Positions 8,800 to 16,641 of a stretch of 34,363 bases of DNA are shown here, piece by piece. The notes under the pieces are model-generated. The model did no database searches. It was not told where the DNA came from and saw only the letters and a list, made by a program, of their open reading frames with translations. The stretch covers positions 1 through 34,363 of the forward strand of contig JASHOF010000058.1 of the NCBI GenBank assembly GCA_030041255.1, given 5' to 3'. The DNA is from Acetobacteraceae bacterium (GTDB lineage Bacteria; Pseudomonadota; Alphaproteobacteria; Acetobacterales; Acetobacteraceae). The position numbers and the translations under genes are program-made. The first letter of the stretch is position 1; every line of letters starts with the position of its first letter.

Positions 8800-8844
8800 A
8801 AGGCAGCATCACCATCCGTTCATCATCATCACAACCGGGCCGCT

Positions 8845-8870
8845 GAAATAAAATATAACAATACTTATTA
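8845..8870 (+). promoter_or_regulatory. AT-rich tract, probable promoter/operator of the RND operon
   Basis: A run made almost only of A and T interrupts otherwise GC-rich DNA about 80-100 bp upstream of the adaptor start. It contains the palindrome AATACTTATT (8860-8869). AT-rich palindromes are usual MarR-family operators, and a MarR gene closes this operon, so this is a reasonable operator candidate. I cannot assign -35 and -10 hexamers with confidence. Confidence 0.35.
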
Positions 8871-8949
8871 GATGCAAAGCCTATCTTGTATTCGCCGCCG
8901 ACGCAGCAACCGTGCTGTCTGATCGGCGGTGGATTTGGGAAACATTGGG

Positions 8950-10101
8950 ATGCGGCCGGGCCGGATTGTCACGATTGTGGTTGTCGTCACCGGGATCGGT
9001 TTGGGCGGCTGGCTGCTCCGAACCCATCGAAGCGACCGCTCGCTCGCTCCGCCACCAGACCCGGCCGTTCCGGTGACCGCCGGCGTAGCCGAGGCGCAAA
9101 ACGTGCCGGTTTATCAAGTGGGCCTGGGCACAGTGCTGGCCATCAATACGGTCAACGTGAAGACCCGGGTGGACGGCCAGATCATGCAGGCCTTCTTCAC
9201 TCAAGGGCAGGAGGTAGAGGCGGGTGCCCCGCTGTTCCTGATCGACCCGCGGCCGTATCAGGCAGCGCTCGATCAGGCCAAGGCGGACGCCGCCAAGGAC
9301 GAGGCGCTGTTGCAAGGCGCGCAGCGCGACCTGACCCGCTACGGCAAGTTGGTGGGCAGCGGCTTCCAGACCCGCCAGAGCTTTGAGGACCAGGCGGCGA
9401 CCGTCGGGCAGTTGGAGGCCGCGGTGCAGGCGGACAACGCCGAGATCGAGACCGCGCAGCTCAACCTGGGCTTCACGATGATCCGGGCGCCGATTGGCGG
9501 CCGGACGGGCGCGCTATTGGTCGATCCCGGCAACTACGTGCAAGCCAGCGCCGCAACGCCGCTGGTGTCTATCACCCAGATCAAGCCGATCTTTGTCAGC
9601 TTCACCCTGCCGGCGACCAGCCTGGAGGTGATCCAGAAGAACCAGGCAACAAACAAGCTGGAGGTCGACGCATACGACTCGAACGACAGAACATTGCTCG
9701 CCAAGGGTGTGCTGACGTTCATCGACAACCACGTCAACACGACGACCGGCACCATCGCGCTGGAGGGTACCTTCGCCAACGCCGACGAACGGCTCTGGCC
9801 TGGCGAGTTCGTCAGTGCCCGCCTGATCCTGTCGGTGCGCCACAATGCCGTTACTGTTCCGGAGTCGACCGTGATGGCCGGGCAGAACGGCGAATACGTT
9901 TATGTCATCCTGCCGGACGACACGGTAGAGCGTCGCAGCGTCGAGGTTGCCAGCCAGCAAGATGGGATCGCCGTGATCTCCAAGGGTTTGGCGGCCGGAG
10001 AGAAGGTGGTGGTCGCCGGGCAGTATAGCTTGGCCAACAACGTCCGGGTCCGGATCGAGACCGGCGGCGGTACGGCTCCCGCCAAACAGCGGGCTGGTTG
10101 A
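8950..10101 (+). CDS. RND efflux periplasmic adaptor subunit (membrane fusion protein)
   Basis: This 383-residue protein links the inner-membrane RND pump to an outer-membrane channel. It has an N-terminal membrane anchor (IVTIVVVVTGIGLGGWLL), a lipoyl/barrel-sandwich segment (VNVKTRVDGQIMQAFFTQGQ, then LFLIDPRPYQAALDQAKAD), an alpha-hairpin (residues about 100-160), the second lipoyl half (TMIRAPIGGRTGALLVDPGN) and beta-barrel and membrane-proximal domains. It resembles MdtA-type adaptors. I prefer the ATG at 8950, with GGGA 9 nt upstream; a GTG at 8929 would add seven residues. Seven bases separate it from the pump gene. No outer-membrane channel gene is nearby, so it must use a channel encoded elsewhere. 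Confidence 0.9.
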   Translation: MRPGRIVTIVVVVTGIGLGGWLLRTHRSDRSLAPPPDPAVPVTAGVAEAQNVPVYQVGLGTVLAINTVNVKTRVDGQIMQAFFTQGQEVEAGAPLFLIDPRPYQAALDQAKADAAKDEALLQGAQRDLTRYGKLVGSGFQTRQSFEDQAATVGQLEAAVQADNAEIETAQLNLGFTMIRAPIGGRTGALLVDPGNYVQASAATPLVSITQIKPIFVSFTLPATSLEVIQKNQATNKLEVDAYDSNDRTLLAKGVLTFIDNHVNTTTGTIALEGTFANADERLWPGEFVSARLILSVRHNAVTVPESTVMAGQNGEYVYVILPDDTVERRSVEVASQQDGIAVISKGLAAGEKVVVAGQYSLANNVRVRIETGGGTAPAKQRAG

Positions 10102-10108
10102 TTGCGCG

Positions 10109-13100
10109 ATGAGCATATCCGAGATTTTCATCCGCCGGCCGATCGCCACCGCGTTGCTGATGATGGGCATCCTGGTGTTCGGGCTGGCGACCTTCTCGCT
10201 GCTGCCAGTCGCAGCACTGCCAAACGTGGACTTCCCCACCATCGAGGTCACGGCCACGCTGCCAGGCGCCAGTCCGGAGACGATGGCCGCCTCCGTGGCC
10301 ACGCCGCTTGAGCAACAGTTCGCGGCAATTCCGGGCCTCGCCCAGATGACATCGACCAGCGGTCTGGGAACGACCATGATCACGCTGCAGTTCGATCTCG
10401 CTCGCAACATCGATGGCGCGGCGGAGGACGTGCAGACCGCAATCAACGCGGCAAGCGGCCTGCTGCCGAAGAATTTGCCCTCGCCGCCGACCTTCAAGAA
10501 GACCAATCCCGCCGATCGGGCGATCCTCATCTATGCCGTCAGCTCAGACGCCATGCCGGTCCAGGACCTCGACCAGTACTCCTACAATGTGCTGGCGGAA
10601 TCGATCTCGCGGGTGGATGGCGTCTCGCAGGTGAACATCGCCGGCCAGCAAATCCCGGCGGTGCACGTTGAGGTCAACCCGGATGCGATCGCGTCCCGCG
10701 GCATGAGCCTGGAGGATGTGCGTACCGCCCTGATAAATGCCACTACGGATCTTCCGAAGGGCAACCTCGAGGGCCGCAAGCAGGAATTCACGCTGGGCAT
10801 CAACGACCAGTTGTTCAGCGCCAAGGCGTTCAGCGACGTGATAGTAGCCTACCGCGACGGAGCGCCGGTAAGGGTGAAGGATGTCGGCAACGTCATCATC
10901 TCCTCGCAGCAGGCGCGCACGGGGGCCTGGTACGGCCAGAAGCGGATCGAGCTCCTGCTCATCGAGCGTGAACCAGGGGCGAATACCATCAAGGTGGTGG
11001 ATCAGATCAAGGCGATGATGCCTGGATTGGAGGCGTCGCTCCCGCGCTCGGTGCACGTGGACCTGGTTTCGGACCGTTCGATCAACATTCGCGATTCCGT
11101 CGCCGATGTCGAGATGACGCTGATGATCACCATCGGTCTGGTGGTGCTGACGATTTTCCTGTTCCTCCGCAAGGTGTGGGCGACGATCATTCCCAGCGTG
11201 ACGGTGCCGCTGGCGTTGGTGGCTACCGCCGGCGTGATGTACATGGTCGGATTCAACCTCGACAATATTTCTTTGATGGCGCTGACCATTGCGGTGGGCT
11301 TCGTGGTGGACGACGCCATCGTGATGATCGAGAACATCGTCCGCTACATCGAACTAGGCGAGTCGCCGTTCGCGGCGGCGCTCAAGGGTGCCGGCCAGAT
11401 CGGCTTCACCATCGTGTCGATCACCTTCTCTCTGATCGCCGTGTTCATTCCGCTGCTGTTCATGGGTGGTATCATTGGCCGGCTGTTCCGGGAGTTCGCG
11501 GTCACTGTCAGCGTGGCGGTGGTGGCCTCGGCGTTCGTTTCGTTGACACTGACCCCGATGTTGTGCTCGCGCTTCCTGGCGCATGAGGACGAGGAGAAGA
11601 AGGGCCGGGTCAACCGCCTGGCGGAGCGATTCTTTGATGCGTCCCTGCGGGGCTACGATCGCGGCCTGATCTGGGTGTTCCGCCACCAGCGGCTGATGCT
11701 GGCGGGCACGCTGGGGCTGATCGTGCTGAGCGGATATCTCTACGTTGCCATCCCAAAGGGATTTATTCCGCAGCAGGATACCGGCTTCATCTTCGGTGCG
11801 CTGCAGATGCGCCAGGACACCTCCTTCGCCTCGGTCGGCGAGATGGAGAACAAGGTCACGGCGATCATCCTCAAGGACCCGGCCGTTTCGGGCGTAGTCG
11901 GCTTCGCCGGGGCAGCCGGCTCCAATCCGAGCGAAAGCACCGCCCGGATGTTCATTCAGCTTAAACCGTTCAACCAGCGGGTCGGCGTGCAGAAAGTGAT
12001 CGACCGGCTGAAGCCTGAGATCGCCGGACTGCAGGGCATCAAGTTCTTTATGCAGGCGGGGCAGGACGTGACGGTCGGAGGAAGGCTGGAGCAGGCGCAA
12101 TACCAGTACACGCTCACCGACAACGATACCGCCGAACTCAATCACTGGGCGCCCATTCTGCTCGAACAGATGCAGAAGATGCATCAATTGACGGATGTCG
12201 CGTCGGACCAGCAGATCGCCTCGCGCAATGTGCAGATCGCGGTGGATCGCGACGCGGCGTATCGGCTGGGACTCTCGATGGACGCGATCGACCAGACATT
12301 GGACGATGCATTCGGCCAGGAGCAGGTGGCGACGCTGTACACCGACACCGCGCAGGAATACGTGATCCTGCAGGCGGAGCCGCAGTTCCAGGACAACCCG
12401 TCGGCGCTGGCGCACATTTTTGTGGCATCCTCGACCGGCGCCGAGGTGCCGCTGTCGGCGGTGGCGCATTACAGCTATACGGTGGTGCCGGAGGCGGTGA
12501 ACCACCAGGGCGTCTTCCCGGCGGTGACGCTGTCATTCAACCTTGCCCCCGGCGTGGCACTGGGGCAGGCAGTGGACGCCATCAACGCGATGCAGGCGGC
12601 CGTGCATGTGCCGGCTACTGTGCAAGGTGCGTTCCAGGGAACGGCGCAGGCATTCCAGGCGTCATTGTCCTCTACGCCGCTCCTGGTCGCCGCGGCAATC
12701 CTTGTCGTGTACATCGTGCTCGGCATGCTCTATGAGAGTTTCATCCACCCGATCACCATCCTCTCGGCGCTCCCTTCGGCCGGCGTCGGCGCGCTCTTGA
12801 TGCTGATGATCTTCGGCTACGACCTGAGCCTCGTGGCACTGATCGGCATCATCCTCTTGATCGGCATCGTGAAGAAGAACGCCATTATGATGATTGACTT
12901 CGCACTGGTCGCCGAACGGGAGCATGGCAAGAGCCCGCTGGAGGCGATCCACGAAGCCTGCCTGCTCCGTTTCCGGCCGATCATGATGACCACGATGTGC
13001 GCGCTGTTCGGCGGCCTGCCGTTGGCGATCGGGCAAGGCGCCGGCTCGGATCTGCGCCAGCCACTGGGCATCGCCATCGTCGGCGGGTTGCTCGTATCGC

Positions 13101-13228
13101 AGTGGCTCACGCTTTACACCACGCCGGTGATCTACCTCTATCTTGAACGGCTGTCGCAGCGGATGGCGCCGCGCCGCCGGCCTGCACTCGCGCCTGTCAC
13201 AGAGCCCATGCGGGACGCGGCCGACTGA
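10109..13228 (+). CDS. RND multidrug efflux permease (MdtB/MuxB-like HAE1 transporter)
   Basis: This 1039-residue inner-membrane proton/drug antiporter has the family's usual length and begins MSISEIFIRRPIATALLMM, the standard RND N-terminus. It has twelve expected membrane segments and two large periplasmic loops. Proton-relay residues are present: D401-D402 in GFVVDDAIVMIENIVRYIE and K923 in GIVKKNAIMMIDFAL. The pattern PLEQQFAAIPGLAQMTSTS is typical of drug-exporting (HAE1) rather than metal-exporting RND pumps; closest in feel to MdtB/MdtC or MuxB. The substrate cannot be read from the sequence. Its TGA overlaps the ATG of the MarR regulator (TGATG), coupling pump and regulator translation. 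Confidence 0.93.
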   Translation: MSISEIFIRRPIATALLMMGILVFGLATFSLLPVAALPNVDFPTIEVTATLPGASPETMAASVATPLEQQFAAIPGLAQMTSTSGLGTTMITLQFDLARNIDGAAEDVQTAINAASGLLPKNLPSPPTFKKTNPADRAILIYAVSSDAMPVQDLDQYSYNVLAESISRVDGVSQVNIAGQQIPAVHVEVNPDAIASRGMSLEDVRTALINATTDLPKGNLEGRKQEFTLGINDQLFSAKAFSDVIVAYRDGAPVRVKDVGNVIISSQQARTGAWYGQKRIELLLIEREPGANTIKVVDQIKAMMPGLEASLPRSVHVDLVSDRSINIRDSVADVEMTLMITIGLVVLTIFLFLRKVWATIIPSVTVPLALVATAGVMYMVGFNLDNISLMALTIAVGFVVDDAIVMIENIVRYIELGESPFAAALKGAGQIGFTIVSITFSLIAVFIPLLFMGGIIGRLFREFAVTVSVAVVASAFVSLTLTPMLCSRFLAHEDEEKKGRVNRLAERFFDASLRGYDRGLIWVFRHQRLMLAGTLGLIVLSGYLYVAIPKGFIPQQDTGFIFGALQMRQDTSFASVGEMENKVTAIILKDPAVSGVVGFAGAAGSNPSESTARMFIQLKPFNQRVGVQKVIDRLKPEIAGLQGIKFFMQAGQDVTVGGRLEQAQYQYTLTDNDTAELNHWAPILLEQMQKMHQLTDVASDQQIASRNVQIAVDRDAAYRLGLSMDAIDQTLDDAFGQEQVATLYTDTAQEYVILQAEPQFQDNPSALAHIFVASSTGAEVPLSAVAHYSYTVVPEAVNHQGVFPAVTLSFNLAPGVALGQAVDAINAMQAAVHVPATVQGAFQGTAQAFQASLSSTPLLVAAAILVVYIVLGMLYESFIHPITILSALPSAGVGALLMLMIFGYDLSLVALIGIILLIGIVKKNAIMMIDFALVAEREHGKSPLEAIHEACLLRFRPIMMTTMCALFGGLPLAIGQGAGSDLRQPLGIAIVGGLLVSQWLTLYTTPVIYLYLERLSQRMAPRRRPALAPVTEPMRDAAD

Positions 13229-13770
13229 TGCACTCTATCCCCCCACCAGCCCACCGGTCACTTGGCTTCCTGCTGCGGGATACATCGCGGTTGATGCGGC
13301 GGCGCTTCGTGCAACGGGCTCGTGAAGTGGGGTTGCCTCTGAATCAGTCGGAAGCCTCGGTGCTCGTGCGTGTCGATCGCGAACCGGGCCTGAGCCAGGC
13401 ACAGCTTGCCGAGCAAATGGACATGGAAGCGATCTCCGTGGTCCGGTTGATCGACAGCCTGCAGCGGGCGGGCCTGATCGAGCGCCGCTCGCACCCGTGT
13501 GATCGTCGCATCCGTACGCTGTGGCTGACCGAGGCAGCCTGTCCGATCCTCCGTCAGGTGCATGCGGTCGGGGCGGAAGTGCGCGCCCAGGCGCTGGGCG
13601 GGGTCCCGGAGGCGGAACGGGAGATGCTGCTCGACCTGCTGTTGACCGTGCGATCGAACCTCGCAGTCGGTGTGTGGAATGGCTGCGATTCGGATCTTCG
13701 GGGGGATGATCTCCAGGCAGCGCCGGACAATGGCACTCCGTTGCCGGCACGACACGAGGCCACGCCATGA
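13228..13770 (+). CDS. MarR-family transcriptional regulator
   Basis: The 180-residue protein has the MarR winged-helix layout: dimerisation helix (LGFLLRDTSRLMRRRFVQRA), recognition region (LSQAQLAEQMDMEAISVVRL) and wing with the DRR signature (SHPCDRRIRTLWLT). MarR proteins usually repress adjacent efflux genes until a small phenolic or drug ligand binds. It is the last gene of the RND operon and starts on the pump's stop codon, so I infer control of this operon, probably through the AT-rich tract at 8845-8870. C499 (within SHPCDRR) could be a redox point but this is speculative. The C-terminal 40 residues (from GVWNGCDSDLRG) lack similarity to the family and look like a tail. Confidence 0.88.
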   Translation: MHSIPPPAHRSLGFLLRDTSRLMRRRFVQRAREVGLPLNQSEASVLVRVDREPGLSQAQLAEQMDMEAISVVRLIDSLQRAGLIERRSHPCDRRIRTLWLTEAACPILRQVHAVGAEVRAQALGGVPEAEREMLLDLLLTVRSNLAVGVWNGCDSDLRGDDLQAAPDNGTPLPARHEATP

Positions 13771-13783
13771 CGCGGAAAGGCGG

Positions 13784-13829
13784 CCAGCCATGCTGTATGC
13801 GGCTGGTCCTGGCGGCGAGGGAGCCAGCC
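13784..13829. terminator. Possible bidirectional terminator between marR and lpxB
   Basis: CCAGCC (13784-13789) can pair with GGCTGG (13801-13806), and that same GGCTGG can pair with a second CCAGCC (13824-13829), giving two alternative hairpins. The site sits in the 72-bp gap between convergent genes, where a terminator is expected. No U-tract follows, so support is weak. Confidence 0.25.
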
Positions 13830-13842
13830 CGCGATCGCCCGC

Positions 13843-14994
13843 TCATTGCGGTCTCGTTCCAAGGAGGTCGAGCACCACGGCGGCGGCGGCTTCCGAGGGT
13901 GTGCCCGACGGAGGCGCGAGGCTTGCCAGAACCGGCGCGAAGGCGGCGCGTTGCGCGGTGGCGGCCGAGCGGTCGTCGAGGAGAGTTGCGAGGGCGGTGG
14001 CCAGATGCTCGGGCGTGCAGCGCTCTTGCAACAGTTCCGGCACCACCTCCCGTCCGGCCAGCAGATTGACGAGCGAGGCGTGCCGCACCGTAACGAGGCG
14101 GCGGGCGATCAGGCCGGTGATCGGGTTGAGCCTGTAGGCGATCACCATCGGCACGGCGCCGAGCGCGAGCTCGAGCGCGGAGGTCCCGGATTTGCAGAGT
14201 GCCGCCGATGCCGCGGCGTAGGCGTCAGGCTTTTCGTCCTCCCGCTCGAGAATGACGGGCGCGGCAGGCCAGCCCGCAAGCAGCGAAGGGAGCGAGGAAC
14301 GAACGGCCGGGGCCGCCGGCACGAAGGGACGCAATCGCGGGTGGCGGGCCAGAAGGAGGCGGAGTGCAGCGCCGAAAATCTCCCCGTGCCGCGCCACCTC
14401 CCCCGGCCGGCTGCCCGGCATGACGATCACGGCCGGCGTCTCGGAGCCGATCCCGTGGCGGGCGCGGAAGCCAGAGGCGTCGCCTTTGTCGGCCCCGGAC
14501 TCCAGCACCGGATGGCCGACGAAGCTCGCCGCCAGCCCGTGACGGGCGAAGAAAGCGGGCTCGAAGGGCAACAGGCAGAGCAGACGCTCCCAGAGGCCGG
14601 GAAAGTGCCGGACCCGGCTCTCCCGCCATGCCCAGGCCTGCGGGGCAACGTAATGCGCGCGCGGGATGCCGAGCGGGCGGATGCCGTGCAATAGCCGGAG
14701 ATTGAAGCCGGGGCTGTCGATGGTGACGACCGCGGCGGGCCTGAGACACGCGATATCGGCAACGGACTCACGGAGGCGCCGGCGGATGAGGCTGAGGCGC
14801 GGCAGTACCTCGACGAGCCCCATCAGCGACAGATCCTGGAACGGAAAAAGACTGGCGAGACCGCCCGCCTGCATGTGCGGGCCGCCGACGCCGGCGAAGC
14901 GGATTTCGGGAGTACGCTTCGAGAGTGCAGCCATCAGCCGGGCCCCGATCACGTCACCGCTCGACTCGCCGGCAATGAGCCAGATCAGGGTCAT
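13843..14994 (-). CDS. lpxB: Lipid-A-disaccharide synthase
   Basis: LpxB is a GT-B glycosyltransferase at the inner membrane that joins UDP-2,3-diacylglucosamine and lipid X to make the lipid A disaccharide. The 383-residue translation starts MTLIWLIAGESSGDVIGARL, the classic LpxB N-terminus, and continues with FAGVGGPHMQ, SLMGLVEVLP, HYVAPQAWAWRESR, FVGHPVLE, MPGSRPGEVARH and CKSGTSALELALGAVPMVIAYR, all family motifs. The ATG at 14992-14994 is chosen at the GESSGD start; the open frame continues upstream without conserved sequence. It is the last gene of the minus-strand run LysM-psd-pssA-lpxB, 31 bp after pssA. In many alphaproteobacteria lpxB follows lpxA-lpxI instead, so this placement with phospholipid genes is less usual. 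Confidence 0.95.
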   Translation of the reverse strand: MTLIWLIAGESSGDVIGARLMAALSKRTPEIRFAGVGGPHMQAGGLASLFPFQDLSLMGLVEVLPRLSLIRRRLRESVADIACLRPAAVVTIDSPGFNLRLLHGIRPLGIPRAHYVAPQAWAWRESRVRHFPGLWERLLCLLPFEPAFFARHGLAASFVGHPVLESGADKGDASGFRARHGIGSETPAVIVMPGSRPGEVARHGEIFGAALRLLLARHPRLRPFVPAAPAVRSSLPSLLAGWPAAPVILEREDEKPDAYAAASAALCKSGTSALELALGAVPMVIAYRLNPITGLIARRLVTVRHASLVNLLAGREVVPELLQERCTPEHLATALATLLDDRSAATAQRAAFAPVLASLAPPSGTPSEAAAAVVLDLLGTRPQ

Positions 14995-15025
14995 CCGGCG
15001 CTTCCTGCCTCCGCGGCAGGGAGCC

Positions 15026-15913
15026 TCACGGTGCGGCGGCGCGCGGCGGTTCCTCCGGCGTGCGCATGGCCTCTGCTTCCGCGCGGAGACGGCGGAAGCT
15101 CCGGCGGCTGTAAGGCAGCATGCCGAGATAAATGAGCGCCAGGAGCGCCAAAGCGCCCCATGGATCGGCAACCAGGAAGGCGGCATAGGCGCCGGTGCCG
15201 AGCATCAACGGCAGCACATATTCCACCGGCACCTTGAAATTCTTGAACGACCAGACCGGCAGGGTGGAGACGAGCAGGGCGGCCGCGCCGATCAGCACAA
15301 AGGCGCAGAAGATGGGAAACTGAGCGGCCTCCTCGAGCCATCCCCAGCCGAGTGATTGCGCTTCCAGCCCGACAAAGAGGGGAAAGAGCGCCAGCCCCGC
15401 ACCGGCCGGCGCCGGAACTCCGGTGAAGAAATTATGCACGTAGGCCGGTGCCGGTGCGGCATCGAGGGCCGCATTGAAGCGCGCGAGACGCAGCGCCATG
15501 GAGACCGCGAACAACAGCGCGGGGACGAAACCGAACCCGCGCCAGGCAGCGAGCGACCAGAGATAGATCGTGAAAGCGGGTGCCACACCGAAACAGAGAA
15601 AGTCCGTGAGGCTGTCGAATTCAGCTCCGAAACGCGAGGTGCCCTTCAGCAGCCGGGCCAGGCGGCCGTCCAATCCGTCGATGCCGCCCGCCACCACGAT
15701 CGCCACGGCGGCGAGCGCAAAGCGGCCCTCGAATGCGAAGCGAAGCGCTGTGAGCCCGGCACAGAGGCCCAGCAGCGTCATGATGTTCGGCACCACCCGA
15801 TTGAACGAGGGGCCCCTGAAGCGCGGCCGTGTGCGTGGGCGCAGCCGCCCGGAAATGCGCCGTATCGGCGAGACGCGGCCGGGTTCGGGGCGAGGCCAGC
15901 CGGAGGAGCTCAT
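15026..15913 (-). CDS. pssA: CDP-diacylglycerol--serine O-phosphatidyltransferase
   Basis: PssA makes phosphatidylserine from CDP-diacylglycerol and serine in the inner membrane. The 295-residue protein contains the full CDP-alcohol phosphatidyltransferase signature, D-G-x2-A-R-x8-G-x3-D-x3-D, at residues 82-104 (DGRLARLLKGTSRFGAEFDS and following LTD), and about seven hydrophobic segments starting at PNIMTLLGLCAGLTALRFA. The N-terminal 40 residues are basic and Pro/Arg-rich. I chose the ATG at 15911-15913, ten bases after the psd stop; the open frame extends upstream inside psd without conserved sequence. Its product is the substrate of the adjacent psd. Confidence 0.93.
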   Translation of the reverse strand: MSSSGWPRPEPGRVSPIRRISGRLRPRTRPRFRGPSFNRVVPNIMTLLGLCAGLTALRFAFEGRFALAAVAIVVAGGIDGLDGRLARLLKGTSRFGAEFDSLTDFLCFGVAPAFTIYLWSLAAWRGFGFVPALLFAVSMALRLARFNAALDAAPAPAYVHNFFTGVPAPAGAGLALFPLFVGLEAQSLGWGWLEEAAQFPIFCAFVLIGAAALLVSTLPVWSFKNFKVPVEYVLPLMLGTGAYAAFLVADPWGALALLALIYLGMLPYSRRSFRRLRAEAEAMRTPEEPPRAAAP

Positions 15914-15923
15914 GCCGGGGCGC

Positions 15924-16589
15924 TCATCGGTCGAACTCAGCAACCACGGTTTCACCGCCGACCATGGTTTGCCCCTCGGCGACCAGTGGCTGAACGCCCT
16001 CGGGGAGGTAGAGGTCGGCGCGGCTGCCGAAGCGGATGATGCCGAAACGGGCGCCGGCGACGACGGCATCTCCCTCGCGTGCGGAGCAGATGATCCGTCG
16101 CGCGATCAGGCCGGCAATCTGAACCACCGCGATCTCGCGCCCATCGGCAAGGCGGATCGTGACAGCGTTGTGCTCATTCGTCGCTGCCGCATCGCGATCG
16201 GCTGCATTGCGGAAGCGACCATGCCGGTAGGCGATGCGCGTGATGGTGCCGTCGACGGGAATACGGTTGACATGCACATCGAAAATCGAAAGGAACGTGG
16301 CAACGCGCCAGCGTGGCGCCGCGCCAAGCCCAAGCTCCGCCGGCGGCACCGTGGTGGCGACCGACACCACGCGCCCGTCTGCCGGGGCGAGCAGGACACC
16401 GCAGCGATCCGGCGCTACACGTTCCGGGTCCCGAAAGAAATAGAGAACGATCAGGATGCCAAAAAAGGCAAGCCAGGCGAGCCAGTGCGCGAGCAGAAGG
16501 CCAAGCAGGAACAGGATCGCCGCGCCGATCAGAAAAGGTCGGGCGGCCGGATGCGGCGGAGAAAGTTGCCAGGGTTCGACGATCGCCAT
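15924..16589 (-). CDS. psd: Phosphatidylserine decarboxylase proenzyme
   Basis: Psd converts phosphatidylserine to phosphatidylethanolamine. The 221-residue protein is the short type, with one or two N-terminal hydrophobic segments (FLIGAAILFLLGLLLAHWLA and FFGILIVLYFF). Catalytic features are APADGRVV (D71), FLSIFDVHVNRIPVDG (H106) and the self-cleavage site FGS at 187-189, where S189 would become the pyruvoyl group of the alpha subunit after cleavage at G188-S189. The usual LGST is replaced by FGSR, as is common in this short form. Ten bases separate it from pssA, so sequential enzymes are co-expressed. Confidence 0.94.
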   Translation of the reverse strand: MAIVEPWQLSPPHPAARPFLIGAAILFLLGLLLAHWLAWLAFFGILIVLYFFRDPERVAPDRCGVLLAPADGRVVSVATTVPPAELGLGAAPRWRVATFLSIFDVHVNRIPVDGTITRIAYRHGRFRNAADRDAAATNEHNAVTIRLADGREIAVVQIAGLIARRIICSAREGDAVVAGARFGIIRFGSRADLYLPEGVQPLVAEGQTMVGGETVVAEFDR

Positions 16590-16641
16590 GCGGAGGCGTT
16601 TATGGAAGCGGGGATGGCGCGCTGCAAGCGTCGCCCGCGAA

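Larger units (their letters stand above)
8577..8949. other. Intergenic region before the RND operon
   Basis: No gene is convincing here. On the minus strand a 59-codon open frame runs from ATG 8762 to TAA 8583, with AAGGA about ten bases upstream; its product (including SSRKDIAALVHSTCGSLQAD) resembles nothing I recognise and may be chance. The region also contains a strong hairpin (8755-8799), a short CAT repeat near 8818-8830, and an AT-rich tract at 8845-8870. Confidence 0.4.

Noticed and set aside
8740-8800. Sequence resembling a tRNA T-arm (TTCGACTCC)
   Set aside because: The surrounding stems form one long hairpin, not a cloverleaf; no acceptor stem or anticodon arm can be drawn.
11354-12505. 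Long minus-strand open frame opposite the RND pump
   Set aside because: Antisense shadow of a confident gene; His/Arg/Glu/Gln-rich with no recognisable motif or start signal.
13767-14069. Plus-strand open frame beginning just before the marR stop
   Set aside because: Lies almost wholly opposite the lpxB C-terminus; Arg-rich with no family resemblance.
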